From Shewanella sp. UCD-KL21 (lineage in GTDB: Bacteria; Pseudomonadota; Gammaproteobacteria; Enterobacterales; Shewanellaceae), in assembly GCF_001957135.1 (NCBI RefSeq), contig NZ_MPHK01000020.1:537-64536 (forward strand): DNA of 64,000 bases. Direction: 5' to 3'. The position numbers were made by a program, and so were the translations under genes. Below, piece after piece: positions 36,902 to 46,258 of the stretch (its first letter is position 1; each line of letters starts with the position of its first letter). The notes under the pieces were generated by a model. That model did no database searches, was not told the origin of the DNA, and worked only from the letters and a program-made list of their open reading frames with translations.

Positions 36902-37882
36902 ATGAGATATAAAATGTTCTATAACAATGATAAATTCAAAAATATTAAAGTCACTAATCGATTTAAATCCAGAAGTGAAGCGTTAAAACAAAGGCAGATT
37001 TATGTCTATTGCCCACCTGAAATGGAAAAGGCAATTGGTCAAATTGTTGATGATTACTCTTTCGATATGGTTGTTAATGATTACACCATTACTGACTTCA
37101 ATAAAAAGGTAGTGTGTCATTACCAAGCTAGCAATTTAACCAAAGACCAACGCCATTACTTAGTTGTAGCTACAGAGCTTGGAGCTTGGGTAGAACCTCT
37201 AGTTAGTTATTTAGATTCTAGGGTTGGTTATACAGAGGTTAAATTGCTTCACAGTAGTTTTTTCTTACATCAAAAAGCCTTCTCAATCCTTTCAACTAAA
37301 CGCACTCAGTTAGCTAAGCGCGCTATTGATATAATCTCAGCATTTTTATTGTCTATCGTAGCATTCCCCATAGGTCTGATCACTGCATTATTTATTAAGT
37401 TAGAATCGCCAGGGCCTGTATTTTATAAACAAAAAAGAACTGGGCAATACAACGTAGAGTTTGATGTTATAAAATTCCGTTCAATGAGAAATGATGCAGA
37501 AAAGTCTGGTGCGCAATGGGCCACAAAAAATGATGCCCGTGTGACTAAAGTAGGTAACTTTATACGAAAAACACGTATAGACGAACTGCCACAAATAATT
37601 AATATCTTTAAAGGTGAAATGTCAATTGTCGGCCCACGTCCAGAACGTGAAGTGTTCATTGATGAGCTTGAGAAGGAAATTCCATATTACCGCTTTAGGC
37701 ATGCAGTTAAACCTGGTGTAACAGGGCTTGCTCAAGTTAGTTATCCTTATGGAGCATCAATAGATGATGCTATTTGGAAACATAAATATGATTTGTTTTA
37801 CATAAAACATCACAGTGCTTATCTAGATATTAAAATTTTATTTAAAACCGTTAAAGTTGTTTTGTTTGGTATGGGACGTTAA
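36902..37882 (+). CDS. initiating sugar phosphotransferase (bacterial sugar transferase family)
   Basis: The 326-aa protein has a C-terminal bacterial sugar transferase domain (about 137-326). It has one hydrophobic segment (AFLLSIVAFPIGLITALFI), then ESPGPVFYKQKRTGQYNVEFDVIKFRSMRNDAE, the TKVGNFIRKTRIDELPQIINIFKGEMSIVGPRPERE motif and PGVTGLAQVSY. The family attaches the first sugar phosphate to undecaprenyl phosphate at the inner membrane. The N-terminal 130 residues are polar, not the four-helix part of WbaP, so this is a shortened version with a separate N-terminal domain. The sugar is not predictable from sequence. Confidence 0.88.
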   Translation: MRYKMFYNNDKFKNIKVTNRFKSRSEALKQRQIYVYCPPEMEKAIGQIVDDYSFDMVVNDYTITDFNKKVVCHYQASNLTKDQRHYLVVATELGAWVEPLVSYLDSRVGYTEVKLLHSSFFLHQKAFSILSTKRTQLAKRAIDIISAFLLSIVAFPIGLITALFIKLESPGPVFYKQKRTGQYNVEFDVIKFRSMRNDAEKSGAQWATKNDARVTKVGNFIRKTRIDELPQIINIFKGEMSIVGPRPEREVFIDELEKEIPYYRFRHAVKPGVTGLAQVSYPYGASIDDAIWKHKYDLFYIKHHSAYLDIKILFKTVKVVLFGMGR

Positions 37883-38626
37883 ATGCTACCTTTAGTCTCA
37901 ATAATAATGCCTAGTTACAACTCTTCTGGAACAATATCAGAGAGTATAGATTCTGTTTTGGCACAGACATATTCTAACTGGGAATTATTGATAACAGATG
38001 ATAAATCTCAAGACGATACTGTAAATATCATTAAACGGTACGCATCAACAGATGAACGAATTAGATTATTTGAAAATGAAGAAAACCTTGGAGCAGGTGG
38101 CTCAAGAAATAGATCTATAAGCTCAGCTCAAGGTAAGTTTATTGCGTTCTTAGATTCAGATGATCTTTGGTATAACAACAAATTAGAAATTCAAATAAGC
38201 TTTATGCTTAAAAATGATGTTGCTCTTTCTTATACTTGGTATCAAAAATTTGATTCAAATGGGGATGGCGGTCTAGTTAAGCCCAGATTAACAGTCAACT
38301 ATCAACAATTATTATATAGTAATGTTATCGGTTGTTTAACTGCTATTTATGATGCTGAAAAACTGGGTAAACGTCACATGCCATTGATTAGAAAACGACA
38401 GGATATGGGATTGTGGTTAGATATTCTTAAGGGAGTTGATTCTGCCAAAGCCGTGCCTCAGGTACTTGCTAAGTACCGAATTGATTCGGGTATGACTCAA
38501 AACAAATTTAATGTTTTAAAATGGCAATGGCTTTTTTATCGTGAAGTTGCAGGTCTAAATTTTTTCCAAACATTAAAGTGCTTTTTAATATATTCATACA
38601 AAGGCTTTATTAAAAGTCAAATTTAA
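37883..38626 (+). CDS. family 2 glycosyltransferase
   Basis: The 247-aa protein has a GT-A domain: VSIIMPSYNSSGTISESIDSVLAQTYSNWELLITDDKSQDDT (start to about 48) and the FIAFLDSDDLWY motif with its DxD-like aspartates. The ATG directly abuts the previous stop, so translation is coupled. It adds a sugar to the lipid-linked repeat unit in the cytoplasm. The linkage is unknown. A short hydrophobic C-terminal part may bind the membrane. Confidence 0.85.
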   Translation: MLPLVSIIMPSYNSSGTISESIDSVLAQTYSNWELLITDDKSQDDTVNIIKRYASTDERIRLFENEENLGAGGSRNRSISSAQGKFIAFLDSDDLWYNNKLEIQISFMLKNDVALSYTWYQKFDSNGDGGLVKPRLTVNYQQLLYSNVIGCLTAIYDAEKLGKRHMPLIRKRQDMGLWLDILKGVDSAKAVPQVLAKYRIDSGMTQNKFNVLKWQWLFYREVAGLNFFQTLKCFLIYSYKGFIKSQI

Positions 38627-38642
38627 AAAATAGAGTATTTAA

Positions 38643-39719
38643 ATGAAAATTCTAGTTACAGGTGGAGCAGGTTTTATTGGATCTGCAGTAGTTCGTCATA
38701 TCATCAATAATACAATTGACAGCGTAATTAATGTTGATAAATTAACTTATGCAGGAAATTTAGAATCATTGATTAGCATAGAAAACCATGCTCGCTATTC
38801 ATTCGAACAAGTTGATATTTGTGATCCTGTTGAACTTAAACGAGTATTCAATCAACATAAACCAGATGCAGTAATGCATCTGGCTGCAGAGTCTCACGTA
38901 GATCGTTCTATTACGGGACCGTCAGACTTTATTCAAACCAATATTGTTGGCACTTATACCTTGCTTGAAGCAACTCGTGCATATTGGAACGAATTATCAG
39001 ATGAAGCTAAAAATGCATTTCGTTTTCATCATATCTCTACAGATGAAGTATATGGCGATTTACCTCATCCTGATGAGGTTCAAAGTGCAGAAGAGTTAAC
39101 CTTATTCACTGAAACAACGCCTTATGCGCCTAGTAGTCCTTATTCTGCGTCTAAAGCATCGAGTGACCACCTAGTACGTTCATGGTTACGGACCTATGGT
39201 TTACCAACTATCGTAACCAACTGTTCAAACAATTACGGTCCATACCATTTCCCTGAAAAGCTTATCCCGTTGGTTATTCTTAATGCTCTAGAAGGTAAAG
39301 ACTTACCTATTTATGGTAAAGGGGATCAGATCCGTGATTGGTTATATGTAGAAGATCACGCACGTGCATTATATAAAGTTGTAACAGAAGGTACAGTTGG
39401 CGAGACCTATAATATAGGTGGTCATAATGAAAAGCAGAATATTGAAGTGGTAACCACAATATGCTCAATTTTAGATAAATTAGTACCTAAAGAGTCAACT
39501 TATGCAGAGCAAATCACTTATGTGACGGATAGACCTGGCCATGATCGCCGGTATGCCATTGATGCAACCAAAATGAGCAATGAGTTGAATTGGAATCCAG
39601 AAGAAACTTTTGAGACCGGATTATATAAAACTATCGAATGGTATCTTTGTAATCAAACATGGTGTAACCACGTTCAAGATGGTAGTTATCAGAGAGAGCG
39701 ATTAGGTATTAAAGCTTAA
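38643..39719 (+). CDS. rfbB: dTDP-glucose 4,6-dehydratase
   Basis: This 358-aa short-chain dehydrogenase converts dTDP-glucose to dTDP-4-keto-6-deoxyglucose. It has the NAD loop TGGAGFIGSAVVRHI (residues about 5-19), the THR-AspGlu signature HHISTDEVYGDL, and the Tyr-X3-Lys pair in SPYSASKASSDH. It is the branch point for both the rhamnose route (rfbC, rfbD) and the amino-sugar route (wecE-like gene) in this locus. Length is normal for RfbB/RmlB. Confidence 0.97.
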   Translation: MKILVTGGAGFIGSAVVRHIINNTIDSVINVDKLTYAGNLESLISIENHARYSFEQVDICDPVELKRVFNQHKPDAVMHLAAESHVDRSITGPSDFIQTNIVGTYTLLEATRAYWNELSDEAKNAFRFHHISTDEVYGDLPHPDEVQSAEELTLFTETTPYAPSSPYSASKASSDHLVRSWLRTYGLPTIVTNCSNNYGPYHFPEKLIPLVILNALEGKDLPIYGKGDQIRDWLYVEDHARALYKVVTEGTVGETYNIGGHNEKQNIEVVTTICSILDKLVPKESTYAEQITYVTDRPGHDRRYAIDATKMSNELNWNPEETFETGLYKTIEWYLCNQTWCNHVQDGSYQRERLGIKA

Positions 39720-39768
39720 TTAACTATTTTATTTCTAATTATGTCTACCCTATAAAAGATGAGGATCT

Positions 39769-40638
39769 ATGAAAGGTATTATTTTAGCTGGTGGTTCAGG
39801 TACTCGTTTATACCCATTAACACGTGGTGTTTCAAAACAATTATTACCTGTTTACGATAAACCGATGATTTATTATCCTTTGTCTACTTTAATGCTAGCA
39901 GGCATTAAAGAGATTTTAATCATTACCACGCCTGAAGATAATGGTGGCTTTAGGCGCTTATTAGGAGATGGTTCTGATTTTGGTATTAACCTTGAGTATG
40001 CCATTCAACCAAGTCCTGATGGCTTAGCTCAAGCATTTATCATTGGTGAAGAGTTTATTGGTGATGATAGTGTTTGCTTAGTTCTTGGTGACAATATCTT
40101 CTATGGTCAATCATTTTCAAAAACTCTAAAAAATGCAGCTTCGCGTGAGTCAGGAGCAACTGTTTTTGGATATCAAGTTAAAGATCCTGAGCGCTTTGGT
40201 GTGGTGGAATTTGATGGAGATATGAAAGCGGTTTCCATTGAGGAGAAGCCTGAAATACCAAAATCAAATTATGCCGTCACTGGTCTTTATTTCTACGACA
40301 ATCGCGTAGTAGACATGGCAAAGCAAGTTAAACCATCACACCGTGGTGAGCTAGAAATTACAACCTTAAATGAAATGTATTTACACGAAGGTAACTTAAA
40401 TGTAGAACTACTCGGTCGTGGGTTTGCATGGTTAGATACAGGTACCCATGAAAGTCTGCATGAGGCCTCTTCGTTTGTTCAAACTATTGAGCATATTCAA
40501 GGTTTAAAAGTTGCATGTTTAGAAGAAATAGCATGGCGTAATGGTTGGTTAAGCTCGAAGCAGCTTTCCAATATATCTAAACCGATGATGAAGAATAGTT
40601 ATGGTCAATACTTAGCTCGCTTAGCTAATGGATTATAA
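39769..40638 (+). CDS. rfbA: glucose-1-phosphate thymidylyltransferase
   Basis: The 289-aa enzyme makes dTDP-glucose from glucose-1-phosphate and dTTP. The signature GGSGTRLYPLTRGVSKQLLPVYDKPMIYYPLS-type region occupies residues 8-40, with VLGDNIFYGQSF and the EKPEIPKSNYAVTGLYFYDN segment later. The GATGAGGATCT ribosome site precedes ATG 39769. Its stop codon overlaps the rfbD start by one base. Confidence 0.97.
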   Translation: MKGIILAGGSGTRLYPLTRGVSKQLLPVYDKPMIYYPLSTLMLAGIKEILIITTPEDNGGFRRLLGDGSDFGINLEYAIQPSPDGLAQAFIIGEEFIGDDSVCLVLGDNIFYGQSFSKTLKNAASRESGATVFGYQVKDPERFGVVEFDGDMKAVSIEEKPEIPKSNYAVTGLYFYDNRVVDMAKQVKPSHRGELEITTLNEMYLHEGNLNVELLGRGFAWLDTGTHESLHEASSFVQTIEHIQGLKVACLEEIAWRNGWLSSKQLSNISKPMMKNSYGQYLARLANGL

Positions 40639-41513
40639 TGATGAAACTCTTAATTGTTGGTAAGAATGGTCAAGTTGGACGTTGTTTAGTCGATCAAATA
40701 AATACTATAGCTGATATTACGTTGTTAGCTTTAGATCGAGAACAGCTTGATATTACTGACGCTGTTGAGGTTAATAAAATTGTCTGGGATTTTAAGCCTG
40801 ATATCATTATAAATGCCGCTGCGTACACAGCAGTTGATAAGGCTGAAGAAGAGCAAAGTCTTGCTTATTCGATTAATCGTGATGGCCCCTACAACCTTGC
40901 AATGGCGGCCAATGAATCTAATGCGGTAATTATACATATTTCAACAGATTATGTTTTCTCAGGCGAAATTTATGGGTCATATGTTGAATCTGACAAAACT
41001 GATCCGCAAGGGGAATATGGTCGCAGTAAACTTGCTGGTGAACAAGCTGTATCAAAATCATGTGATAGTCATATAATTTTAAGAACTGCTTGGGTATTCG
41101 GAGAATACGGTAACAATTTTGTCAAAACTATGCTTCGTCTTGGTAAAAGCAGGAATACATTAAGTGTTGTTTCTGACCAGTTTGGTGCTCCAACATATTC
41201 AGGTGATATAGCCAAAGCCATTATACAAATTTCAAGAAGTATTTTTTCGGGGAATCGATCATTCGGAATTTATCATTATAGTGGTTATCCGTATGTTAAT
41301 TGGTTTCAATTTGCTGATGAGATTTTCAAAGCTTCATTCAAACAGGGCTTAATTGAACATAATGTCAAACTAACACCAATAGAAACCAAAGATTATCCTA
41401 CAGCTGCAAAACGGCCTAATAACTCTAAACTTAACTGTGAAAAGATTTATAAAGATTTTAAGATCTCTCAAAGTGATTGGAAAAATTCTTTATTAAATTT
41501 ACACAAATACTGA
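40638..41513 (+). CDS. rfbD: dTDP-4-dehydrorhamnose reductase
   Basis: The 291-aa enzyme reduces dTDP-4-keto-rhamnose to dTDP-L-rhamnose. It shows the NAD(P) loop VGKNGQVGRCL, NAAAYTAVDKAEEE, ISTDYVFSG and the catalytic Tyr-X3-Lys in YGRSKLAGEQA. The ATG overlaps the rfbA stop (TAATG); a second ATG follows directly and could also serve. It is in a rfbB-A-D-C block. Confidence 0.95.
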   Translation: MMKLLIVGKNGQVGRCLVDQINTIADITLLALDREQLDITDAVEVNKIVWDFKPDIIINAAAYTAVDKAEEEQSLAYSINRDGPYNLAMAANESNAVIIHISTDYVFSGEIYGSYVESDKTDPQGEYGRSKLAGEQAVSKSCDSHIILRTAWVFGEYGNNFVKTMLRLGKSRNTLSVVSDQFGAPTYSGDIAKAIIQISRSIFSGNRSFGIYHYSGYPYVNWFQFADEIFKASFKQGLIEHNVKLTPIETKDYPTAAKRPNNSKLNCEKIYKDFKISQSDWKNSLLNLHKY

Positions 41514-41527
41514 ATATATGGTAAATA

Positions 41528-42091
41528 ATGAACATTATCAAAACAAATATACCGGATGTTATAATTATTGAACCTCAAGTATTTGGTGACGAAAGGGGGT
41601 TCTTTATTGAAAGTTGGAATCAGCAGAAGTTTGAAGCTCTAGTAACAGGTAGACCGACGAAATTTGTACAAGATAACCACTCTAAGTCGAATAAAAATAT
41701 CCTAAGAGGTTTACATTATCAGTATGAAAATACTCAAGGAAAATTGGTTAGAGTTATTGCTGGAGAGGTATTTGACGTCGCCGTTGATGTGAGAAAAGGT
41801 TCTAAGTCTTTCGGTCAGTGGGTTGGCGTAACCTTATCTTCAGAAAATAAAAGGCAATTATGGATTCCAGAAGGTTTTGCACATGGTTTTTATGTTTTAA
41901 GTGAAAGTGCTGAATTTGTTTATAAATGTACAGATTATTATAATCCTAAAACTGAAGTCACTCTAGCTTGGGATGATGAAACCATTAATGTCAATTGGCC
42001 CAATTTAAATCAGCCAATTCTATCAGATAAAGATGAAGTTGGATTAGGGTTTCATGATTTTGTAAATAAAATCAATGTTCGAAGACGTTAG
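41528..42091 (+). CDS. rfbC: dTDP-4-dehydrorhamnose 3,5-epimerase
   Basis: The 187-aa cupin epimerises dTDP-4-keto-6-deoxyglucose at C3 and C5. Characteristic segments are GDERGFFIESWNQQKF, VQDNHSKSNKNILRGLHYQ with the catalytic His in RGLHYQ, VDVRKGSKSFGQWVGV and PEGFAHGFYVLSE. The C-terminal tyrosine pair lies in YKCTDYYNP. It completes the dTDP-L-rhamnose pathway together with rfbB, rfbA and rfbD. Confidence 0.96.
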   Translation: MNIIKTNIPDVIIIEPQVFGDERGFFIESWNQQKFEALVTGRPTKFVQDNHSKSNKNILRGLHYQYENTQGKLVRVIAGEVFDVAVDVRKGSKSFGQWVGVTLSSENKRQLWIPEGFAHGFYVLSESAEFVYKCTDYYNPKTEVTLAWDDETINVNWPNLNQPILSDKDEVGLGFHDFVNKINVRRR

Positions 42092-42109
42092 GGATTATTG
42101 AGGTTTTAA

Positions 42110-42676
42110 ATGGCCTATTATACAAATGATGAATTAAAAGAATTAAAATTTAAACATCTAGGTAAGAATGTAAAAATCAGTAATAAAGCTAGTATTTATG
42201 ACCCTGAAAAGATTGAAATAGGTAATAATTCGAGAATAGATGATTTTTGTATTATCTCAGGTAATGTAAATATTGGGAGCTATGTACATATTACCCCAAT
42301 GTGTCTTATTGCTGGTGGAGAGCCTGGAGTTACTATTTGCGATTTTAGTACATTAGCATACGGTGTAAAAATTTTTTCCCAGTCAGATGATTACAGTGGC
42401 TATACAATGGTTAACTCTTTAATACCTACTAAATATAAATCCGAAATTTTTTCTCCAGTTATAATTAGTAAGCATGTGGTAGTTGGAACTAATAGTGTGA
42501 TAATGCCAGGTGTTATTATAAATGAAGGTTGTTCCTTTGGAGCAATGACTTTAGTTAATAAATCTACTGAAGCATGGGGAATATACGTAGGTACACCATG
42601 TAAGCGAATTAAAGAGCGCAGTAAAAACTTACTGGTTTTAGAGAAAAGTTTTTTAAAGGAAATTGAAATTGATTAA
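42110..42676 (+). CDS. left-handed beta-helix acyltransferase
   Basis: The 188-aa protein has hexapeptide-repeat patterns (IEIGNNSRIDDFCIISGNVNIG, then VVVGTNSVIMPGVIINEGCSFGAMTLV) and a typical final GTPCKRIKER segment. It is a trimeric acyltransferase, probably using acetyl-CoA. It overlaps the WecE-type aminotransferase by 14 bases. I infer that it N-acetylates the amino sugar that WecE makes; the usual enzyme for that step, RffC, belongs to a different (GNAT) family and is not in the locus. The acceptor has not been proven. Confidence 0.82.
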   Translation: MAYYTNDELKELKFKHLGKNVKISNKASIYDPEKIEIGNNSRIDDFCIISGNVNIGSYVHITPMCLIAGGEPGVTICDFSTLAYGVKIFSQSDDYSGYTMVNSLIPTKYKSEIFSPVIISKHVVVGTNSVIMPGVIINEGCSFGAMTLVNKSTEAWGIYVGTPCKRIKERSKNLLVLEKSFLKEIEID

Positions 42677-43796
42677 TTTTAACAAGCCACCATACACAGG
42701 TAACGAAGATAAATATATAAAAGAGTCTTTAACTAGTGGAAAGATCTCTGGTGACGGCCCATTTACTTTAAAGTGTCACAAGTGGTTTGATAGTAAGCTT
42801 TTAAACTCGAAATCTTTACTTACACCTAACTGTACTCAGGCTTTAGAGATGGCAGCCATACTTATCGGGATAGAACCTGGTGATGAAGTTATCATGCCAA
42901 GTTATACGTTCGTTAGTACAGCTAATGCATTTGTCATTAGAGGAGCTAAAATTAAATTTGTCGATATTCGCAAAGATACAATGAATATTAACGAAAAGTT
43001 AATTGAACAGGCAATAACGGATAAAACTAAAGTAATTGTACCCGTTCATTATGCTGGTGTCTCATGTGAAATGGATACCATAATGAGTATTGCAGAAAAG
43101 CATAATTTATTTGTTATCGAAGATGCCGCTCAAGGAATGATGTCAACTTATAAAGGTAAACAATTAGGGACTATTGGGCATTTTGGTACATTTAGTTTCC
43201 ATGAAACTAAAAACTACACTAGTGGTGGTGAGGGCGGTTTACTAATTATTAACGATGAAACATTTATAAAAAGAGCTGAAATTATTAGAGAGAAAGGCAC
43301 GAATAGAAGTCAATTCTTTAGGGGTATGGTAGATAAATACAGCTGGGTAGATTTAGGGAGTAGCTATTTACCTAGTGATATACAAGCGGCTTATCTGTAT
43401 GGTCAATTGGAAATGGCAGATGATATTTTAAATAATAGACTTAATGCTTGGGATTATTATTACGAGGGGCTTAAAAACCTTGAGTCAATACAAATACCGA
43501 AAATTCCAGAGGGTTGTAGTCATAATGGGCATATGTTCTATGTTAAAGTCCGTGATATAAAAGAAAGAGATTTTTTTATTGAATCACTTAAGCAAAAAGG
43601 TATCATGGCAGTATTTCATTACATACCATTACATTCCTCTTTGGCTGGCAAGAAATTTAGTGAGTTTAATGGTACAGATGTTCACACGACTTTTGAAAGT
43701 GAACGATTAGTTAGGTTGCCATTATTTTATGGTATTACAGTAAGAGAGCAAGAGCTTGTAGTTTCTGCAATTAAATCTTTCTTTAATGAAAACTAA
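42663..43796 (+). CDS. wecE: dTDP-4-amino-4,6-dideoxygalactose transaminase (WecE/RffA type)
   Basis: The 377-aa PLP enzyme closely follows E. coli RffA/WecE over its length, with LTPNCTQALEMAAILIGIEPGDEVIMPSYTF, VPVHYAGVSCEMDTIM, the PLP-lysine region SFHETKNYTSGGEGG and REKGTNRSQFFRGMVDKYSWVDLGSSYLPSD. It converts dTDP-4-keto-6-deoxyglucose with glutamate to dTDP-Fuc4N. The start is TTG at 42663 with AAGGAA upstream, overlapping the previous gene. This places a second dTDP sugar in the repeat unit besides rhamnose. In E. coli this step serves the enterobacterial common antigen, but here it sits in an O-unit locus. Confidence 0.92.
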   Translation: MKLINFNKPPYTGNEDKYIKESLTSGKISGDGPFTLKCHKWFDSKLLNSKSLLTPNCTQALEMAAILIGIEPGDEVIMPSYTFVSTANAFVIRGAKIKFVDIRKDTMNINEKLIEQAITDKTKVIVPVHYAGVSCEMDTIMSIAEKHNLFVIEDAAQGMMSTYKGKQLGTIGHFGTFSFHETKNYTSGGEGGLLIINDETFIKRAEIIREKGTNRSQFFRGMVDKYSWVDLGSSYLPSDIQAAYLYGQLEMADDILNNRLNAWDYYYEGLKNLESIQIPKIPEGCSHNGHMFYVKVRDIKERDFFIESLKQKGIMAVFHYIPLHSSLAGKKFSEFNGTDVHTTFESERLVRLPLFYGITVREQELVVSAIKSFFNEN

Positions 43797-45312
43797 GCTT
43801 AATTTATCTCTAATATATTTTAGCCGTATTTATATGGCTATTATATCTATAGTTTTAGTCCCATTTCTTTTACGAGAGCTTGGCCATGAGGCCTATGGTT
43901 TAATAGGTTTTTTTGTTGTACTACAAGCCTGCTTGCAAGTACTTGATGCTGGGGTTGGAGGTGTGTTAACAAGGCAGTGTGTGTTAACTAAACATGACGC
44001 TAAATCTCATCATGGTTTTGTTCAATTGTTTAAAAAAATAATCTTAGTTTTTTTTATTATTTCAGTTTTTATCAGCTTTTTAGGTTATAACTTTTCTGAT
44101 TCGATTGTAAATCTTTGGCTCAATACCTCATTAGATGTTGATATCGCTTCTTCCTGTGTAGCATTAATGTGTTTGATTTTTTCACTAAGGTATTTGCAAG
44201 GACCATTCAGAAGTATTATTTTGGCAAATGAAAAACATATTCTGTTATCTACAATTGATATTATTTTTACTACTATAACAAACCCAATAGCATTAATCTT
44301 CGTTTACTATTCTCAAGAAAAAATACTTTCATATTTTTACTTTCAAGCAGTATCTTCATCGTTGAGGTTAATTGTCCTCTTCCTGTGTTCAAGTTTTTTA
44401 ATTAAACAATCAAAACGACGTTTACTAAGCGAACCTGAACATTCTTGTAATCCAGTTAAATCAGATTTTAAACAGATAGTAAGGTTTGGGATGCAATTGT
44501 CTTCTTTATCGATTTTGTGGGTACTTGTTACTCAGTCAGATAAATTAACCTTAACTAGCATAATGACCTTAAATGATTATGCATTATACAGCTTGGCTAT
44601 TTCAGCTGTCTCCGTTGTAAGTATCTTTGGTTCTCCCATCAATCAATATTTACAACCCAGATTAACTTCCCTTTTTTCGGCTTCAAAATTTGATGAGTAT
44701 TCAAAAATATTCGAAAATACATATTACTACTTAGCTATAGTATTCATACCATCTTGCTTCTTGGTTATTTATTTTGGTGTTGATTTTATTTCAGCTTGGT
44801 TAGGTGATAGTGAAACAGCAAACGTTGTAATACGTTATGTACCCTGGCTTTTTATCGGTTCTGTGTTTACTGTATTCTCCAACTTTTGTTTTCTATTATT
44901 ATATAGTCATGGTAATTTGAAATGGCATACTATATTTTATAGTGTTTTTAGCATAGTAATAATAATTTTGAATGTTCTTGTTGCAAAACATTACGGTGCA
45001 GATGGCTCTGTTAGATTTTATTTTTCAAGTTCATTGTTTTTATTGTTATTTTGGTCTTATCTAAATTTCTACAAATATTTTGATAATTTCATTTATGTAA
45101 GCGTGGTAAAGATCTTACCATCCATGTTGTTTACGTATATTATATTTTATTTAGCAGATGCTTTTAGGTTTGATGTATTGCTTCATGATATTTTATTTAG
45201 CTCATTTATATTTATTTTTAATGTAGCGACTTTATATTGTTGGTGTTTTAAGTTATTACCCAATATTGTTAATGAAAAGTTTTTAATAAAATACAAGTGT
45301 GATGTTAAATAG
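43786..45312 (+). CDS. wzx: oligosaccharide flippase Wzx
   Basis: The 508-aa protein has about 12-14 hydrophobic segments from its N-terminal LNLSLIYFSRIYMAIISIVLVPFLLREL through its C-terminal KILPSMLFTYIIFYLADAF region, typical of the polysaccharide-flippase (MATE-like) superfamily. It moves the lipid-linked repeat unit across the inner membrane. It overlaps the aminotransferase gene by 11 bases. As usual for Wzx, the sequence is AT-rich and poorly conserved, so the call rests mostly on membrane profile and context. Confidence 0.85.
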   Translation: MKTKLNLSLIYFSRIYMAIISIVLVPFLLRELGHEAYGLIGFFVVLQACLQVLDAGVGGVLTRQCVLTKHDAKSHHGFVQLFKKIILVFFIISVFISFLGYNFSDSIVNLWLNTSLDVDIASSCVALMCLIFSLRYLQGPFRSIILANEKHILLSTIDIIFTTITNPIALIFVYYSQEKILSYFYFQAVSSSLRLIVLFLCSSFLIKQSKRRLLSEPEHSCNPVKSDFKQIVRFGMQLSSLSILWVLVTQSDKLTLTSIMTLNDYALYSLAISAVSVVSIFGSPINQYLQPRLTSLFSASKFDEYSKIFENTYYYLAIVFIPSCFLVIYFGVDFISAWLGDSETANVVIRYVPWLFIGSVFTVFSNFCFLLLYSHGNLKWHTIFYSVFSIVIIILNVLVAKHYGADGSVRFYFSSSLFLLLFWSYLNFYKYFDNFIYVSVVKILPSMLFTYIIFYLADAFRFDVLLHDILFSSFIFIFNVATLYCWCFKLLPNIVNEKFLIKYKCDVK

Positions 45313-45329
45313 TTTTAAGAGATTTTATA

Positions 45330-46250
45330 ATGAATGTTAAAGTTTTCTATATTTATGCGCCAAGTTATGACGAAAATAGTGGTGGTGCAATTGTTTTACA
45401 TAGGCTATGTGCACTATTAAATAATATTGATGGAGTTAATGCTTTTTTAGTGCCAAGAGTACTTGAAAAAATAAATGTTTTTTCTTTAAAATCATTCTTA
45501 GTAAGTATTAAATATTTCCTGGTTAATAAATTGAAAGGATTTGAGGTTAATAAAAATTGGAATACACCAATAGCAAGTTTTAAAGATGTTAAAAATAACC
45601 CTGATGCTATTACAGTCTATCCAGAAGTTACTTTTGGTAATCCTTTAAAATCGCCTAACGTGGTCCGTTGGTTTTTGCACCAACCCGGTCATTTTAATAA
45701 AGAATTTTGTTTTGGTGTTGATGAGCTTTATTTTAAGTTTAATACAGCTATAAAGGATTTTAGCTATTGTTACTCAACAATGTCCTCTCTTGAATTAAAG
45801 GTTATATATTATCCATTAGAATATTACTATGAAAATGATGATGTAAAGATTAATACCTGTCATGCTATTCGTAAAGGTAAGCATAAGTCTGCCTGTCATG
45901 ATTCTGAATCTATTCTGATTGACGGTAAGTCACATCAAGAAATTGGCGATATATTCCGTTCATCTAAACGTTTTATTTCTTATGATGATTACACAGCATA
46001 TTCAATTTTCGCCACACTTTCTGGTTGTGAATCAATCGTAGTACCAGATATTCATATTGATAAAGAAAAATGGTATCCGAATGTGTCTGATCGTTATGGA
46101 ATTGCATATGGATTTGAAGAAGAAGAGTTGATTTGGGCAAAGAAAACAAAATATAAAGTATTAGAGCATTTGGAAAATGAGCACAGAAAATCACAAGAGT
46201 GTGTTGTTGAGTTTGTAAAAGAATGTACTAATTTCTTCAACAAGAAGTGA
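45330..46250 (+). CDS. putative glycosyltransferase of the polysaccharide locus
   Basis: I do not firmly recognise this 306-aa protein. It opens with a VFYIYAPSYDENSGGAIVLHRLC segment that resembles the first strand and Gly-rich loop of GT-B glycosyltransferases. It has a middle PNVVRWFLHQPGHFN stretch and a late SSKRFISYDDYTAYSIFATLSGCESIVVPD segment like the donor-binding part of such enzymes. There is no signal peptide. Position between flippase and a further glycosyltransferase supports a sugar-transfer role. The sugar and linkage are unknown. AT-rich codon use matches its neighbours. Confidence 0.6.
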   Translation: MNVKVFYIYAPSYDENSGGAIVLHRLCALLNNIDGVNAFLVPRVLEKINVFSLKSFLVSIKYFLVNKLKGFEVNKNWNTPIASFKDVKNNPDAITVYPEVTFGNPLKSPNVVRWFLHQPGHFNKEFCFGVDELYFKFNTAIKDFSYCYSTMSSLELKVIYYPLEYYYENDDVKINTCHAIRKGKHKSACHDSESILIDGKSHQEIGDIFRSSKRFISYDDYTAYSIFATLSGCESIVVPDIHIDKEKWYPNVSDRYGIAYGFEEEELIWAKKTKYKVLEHLENEHRKSQECVVEFVKECTNFFNKK

Positions 46251-46258
46251 GAGTAATA

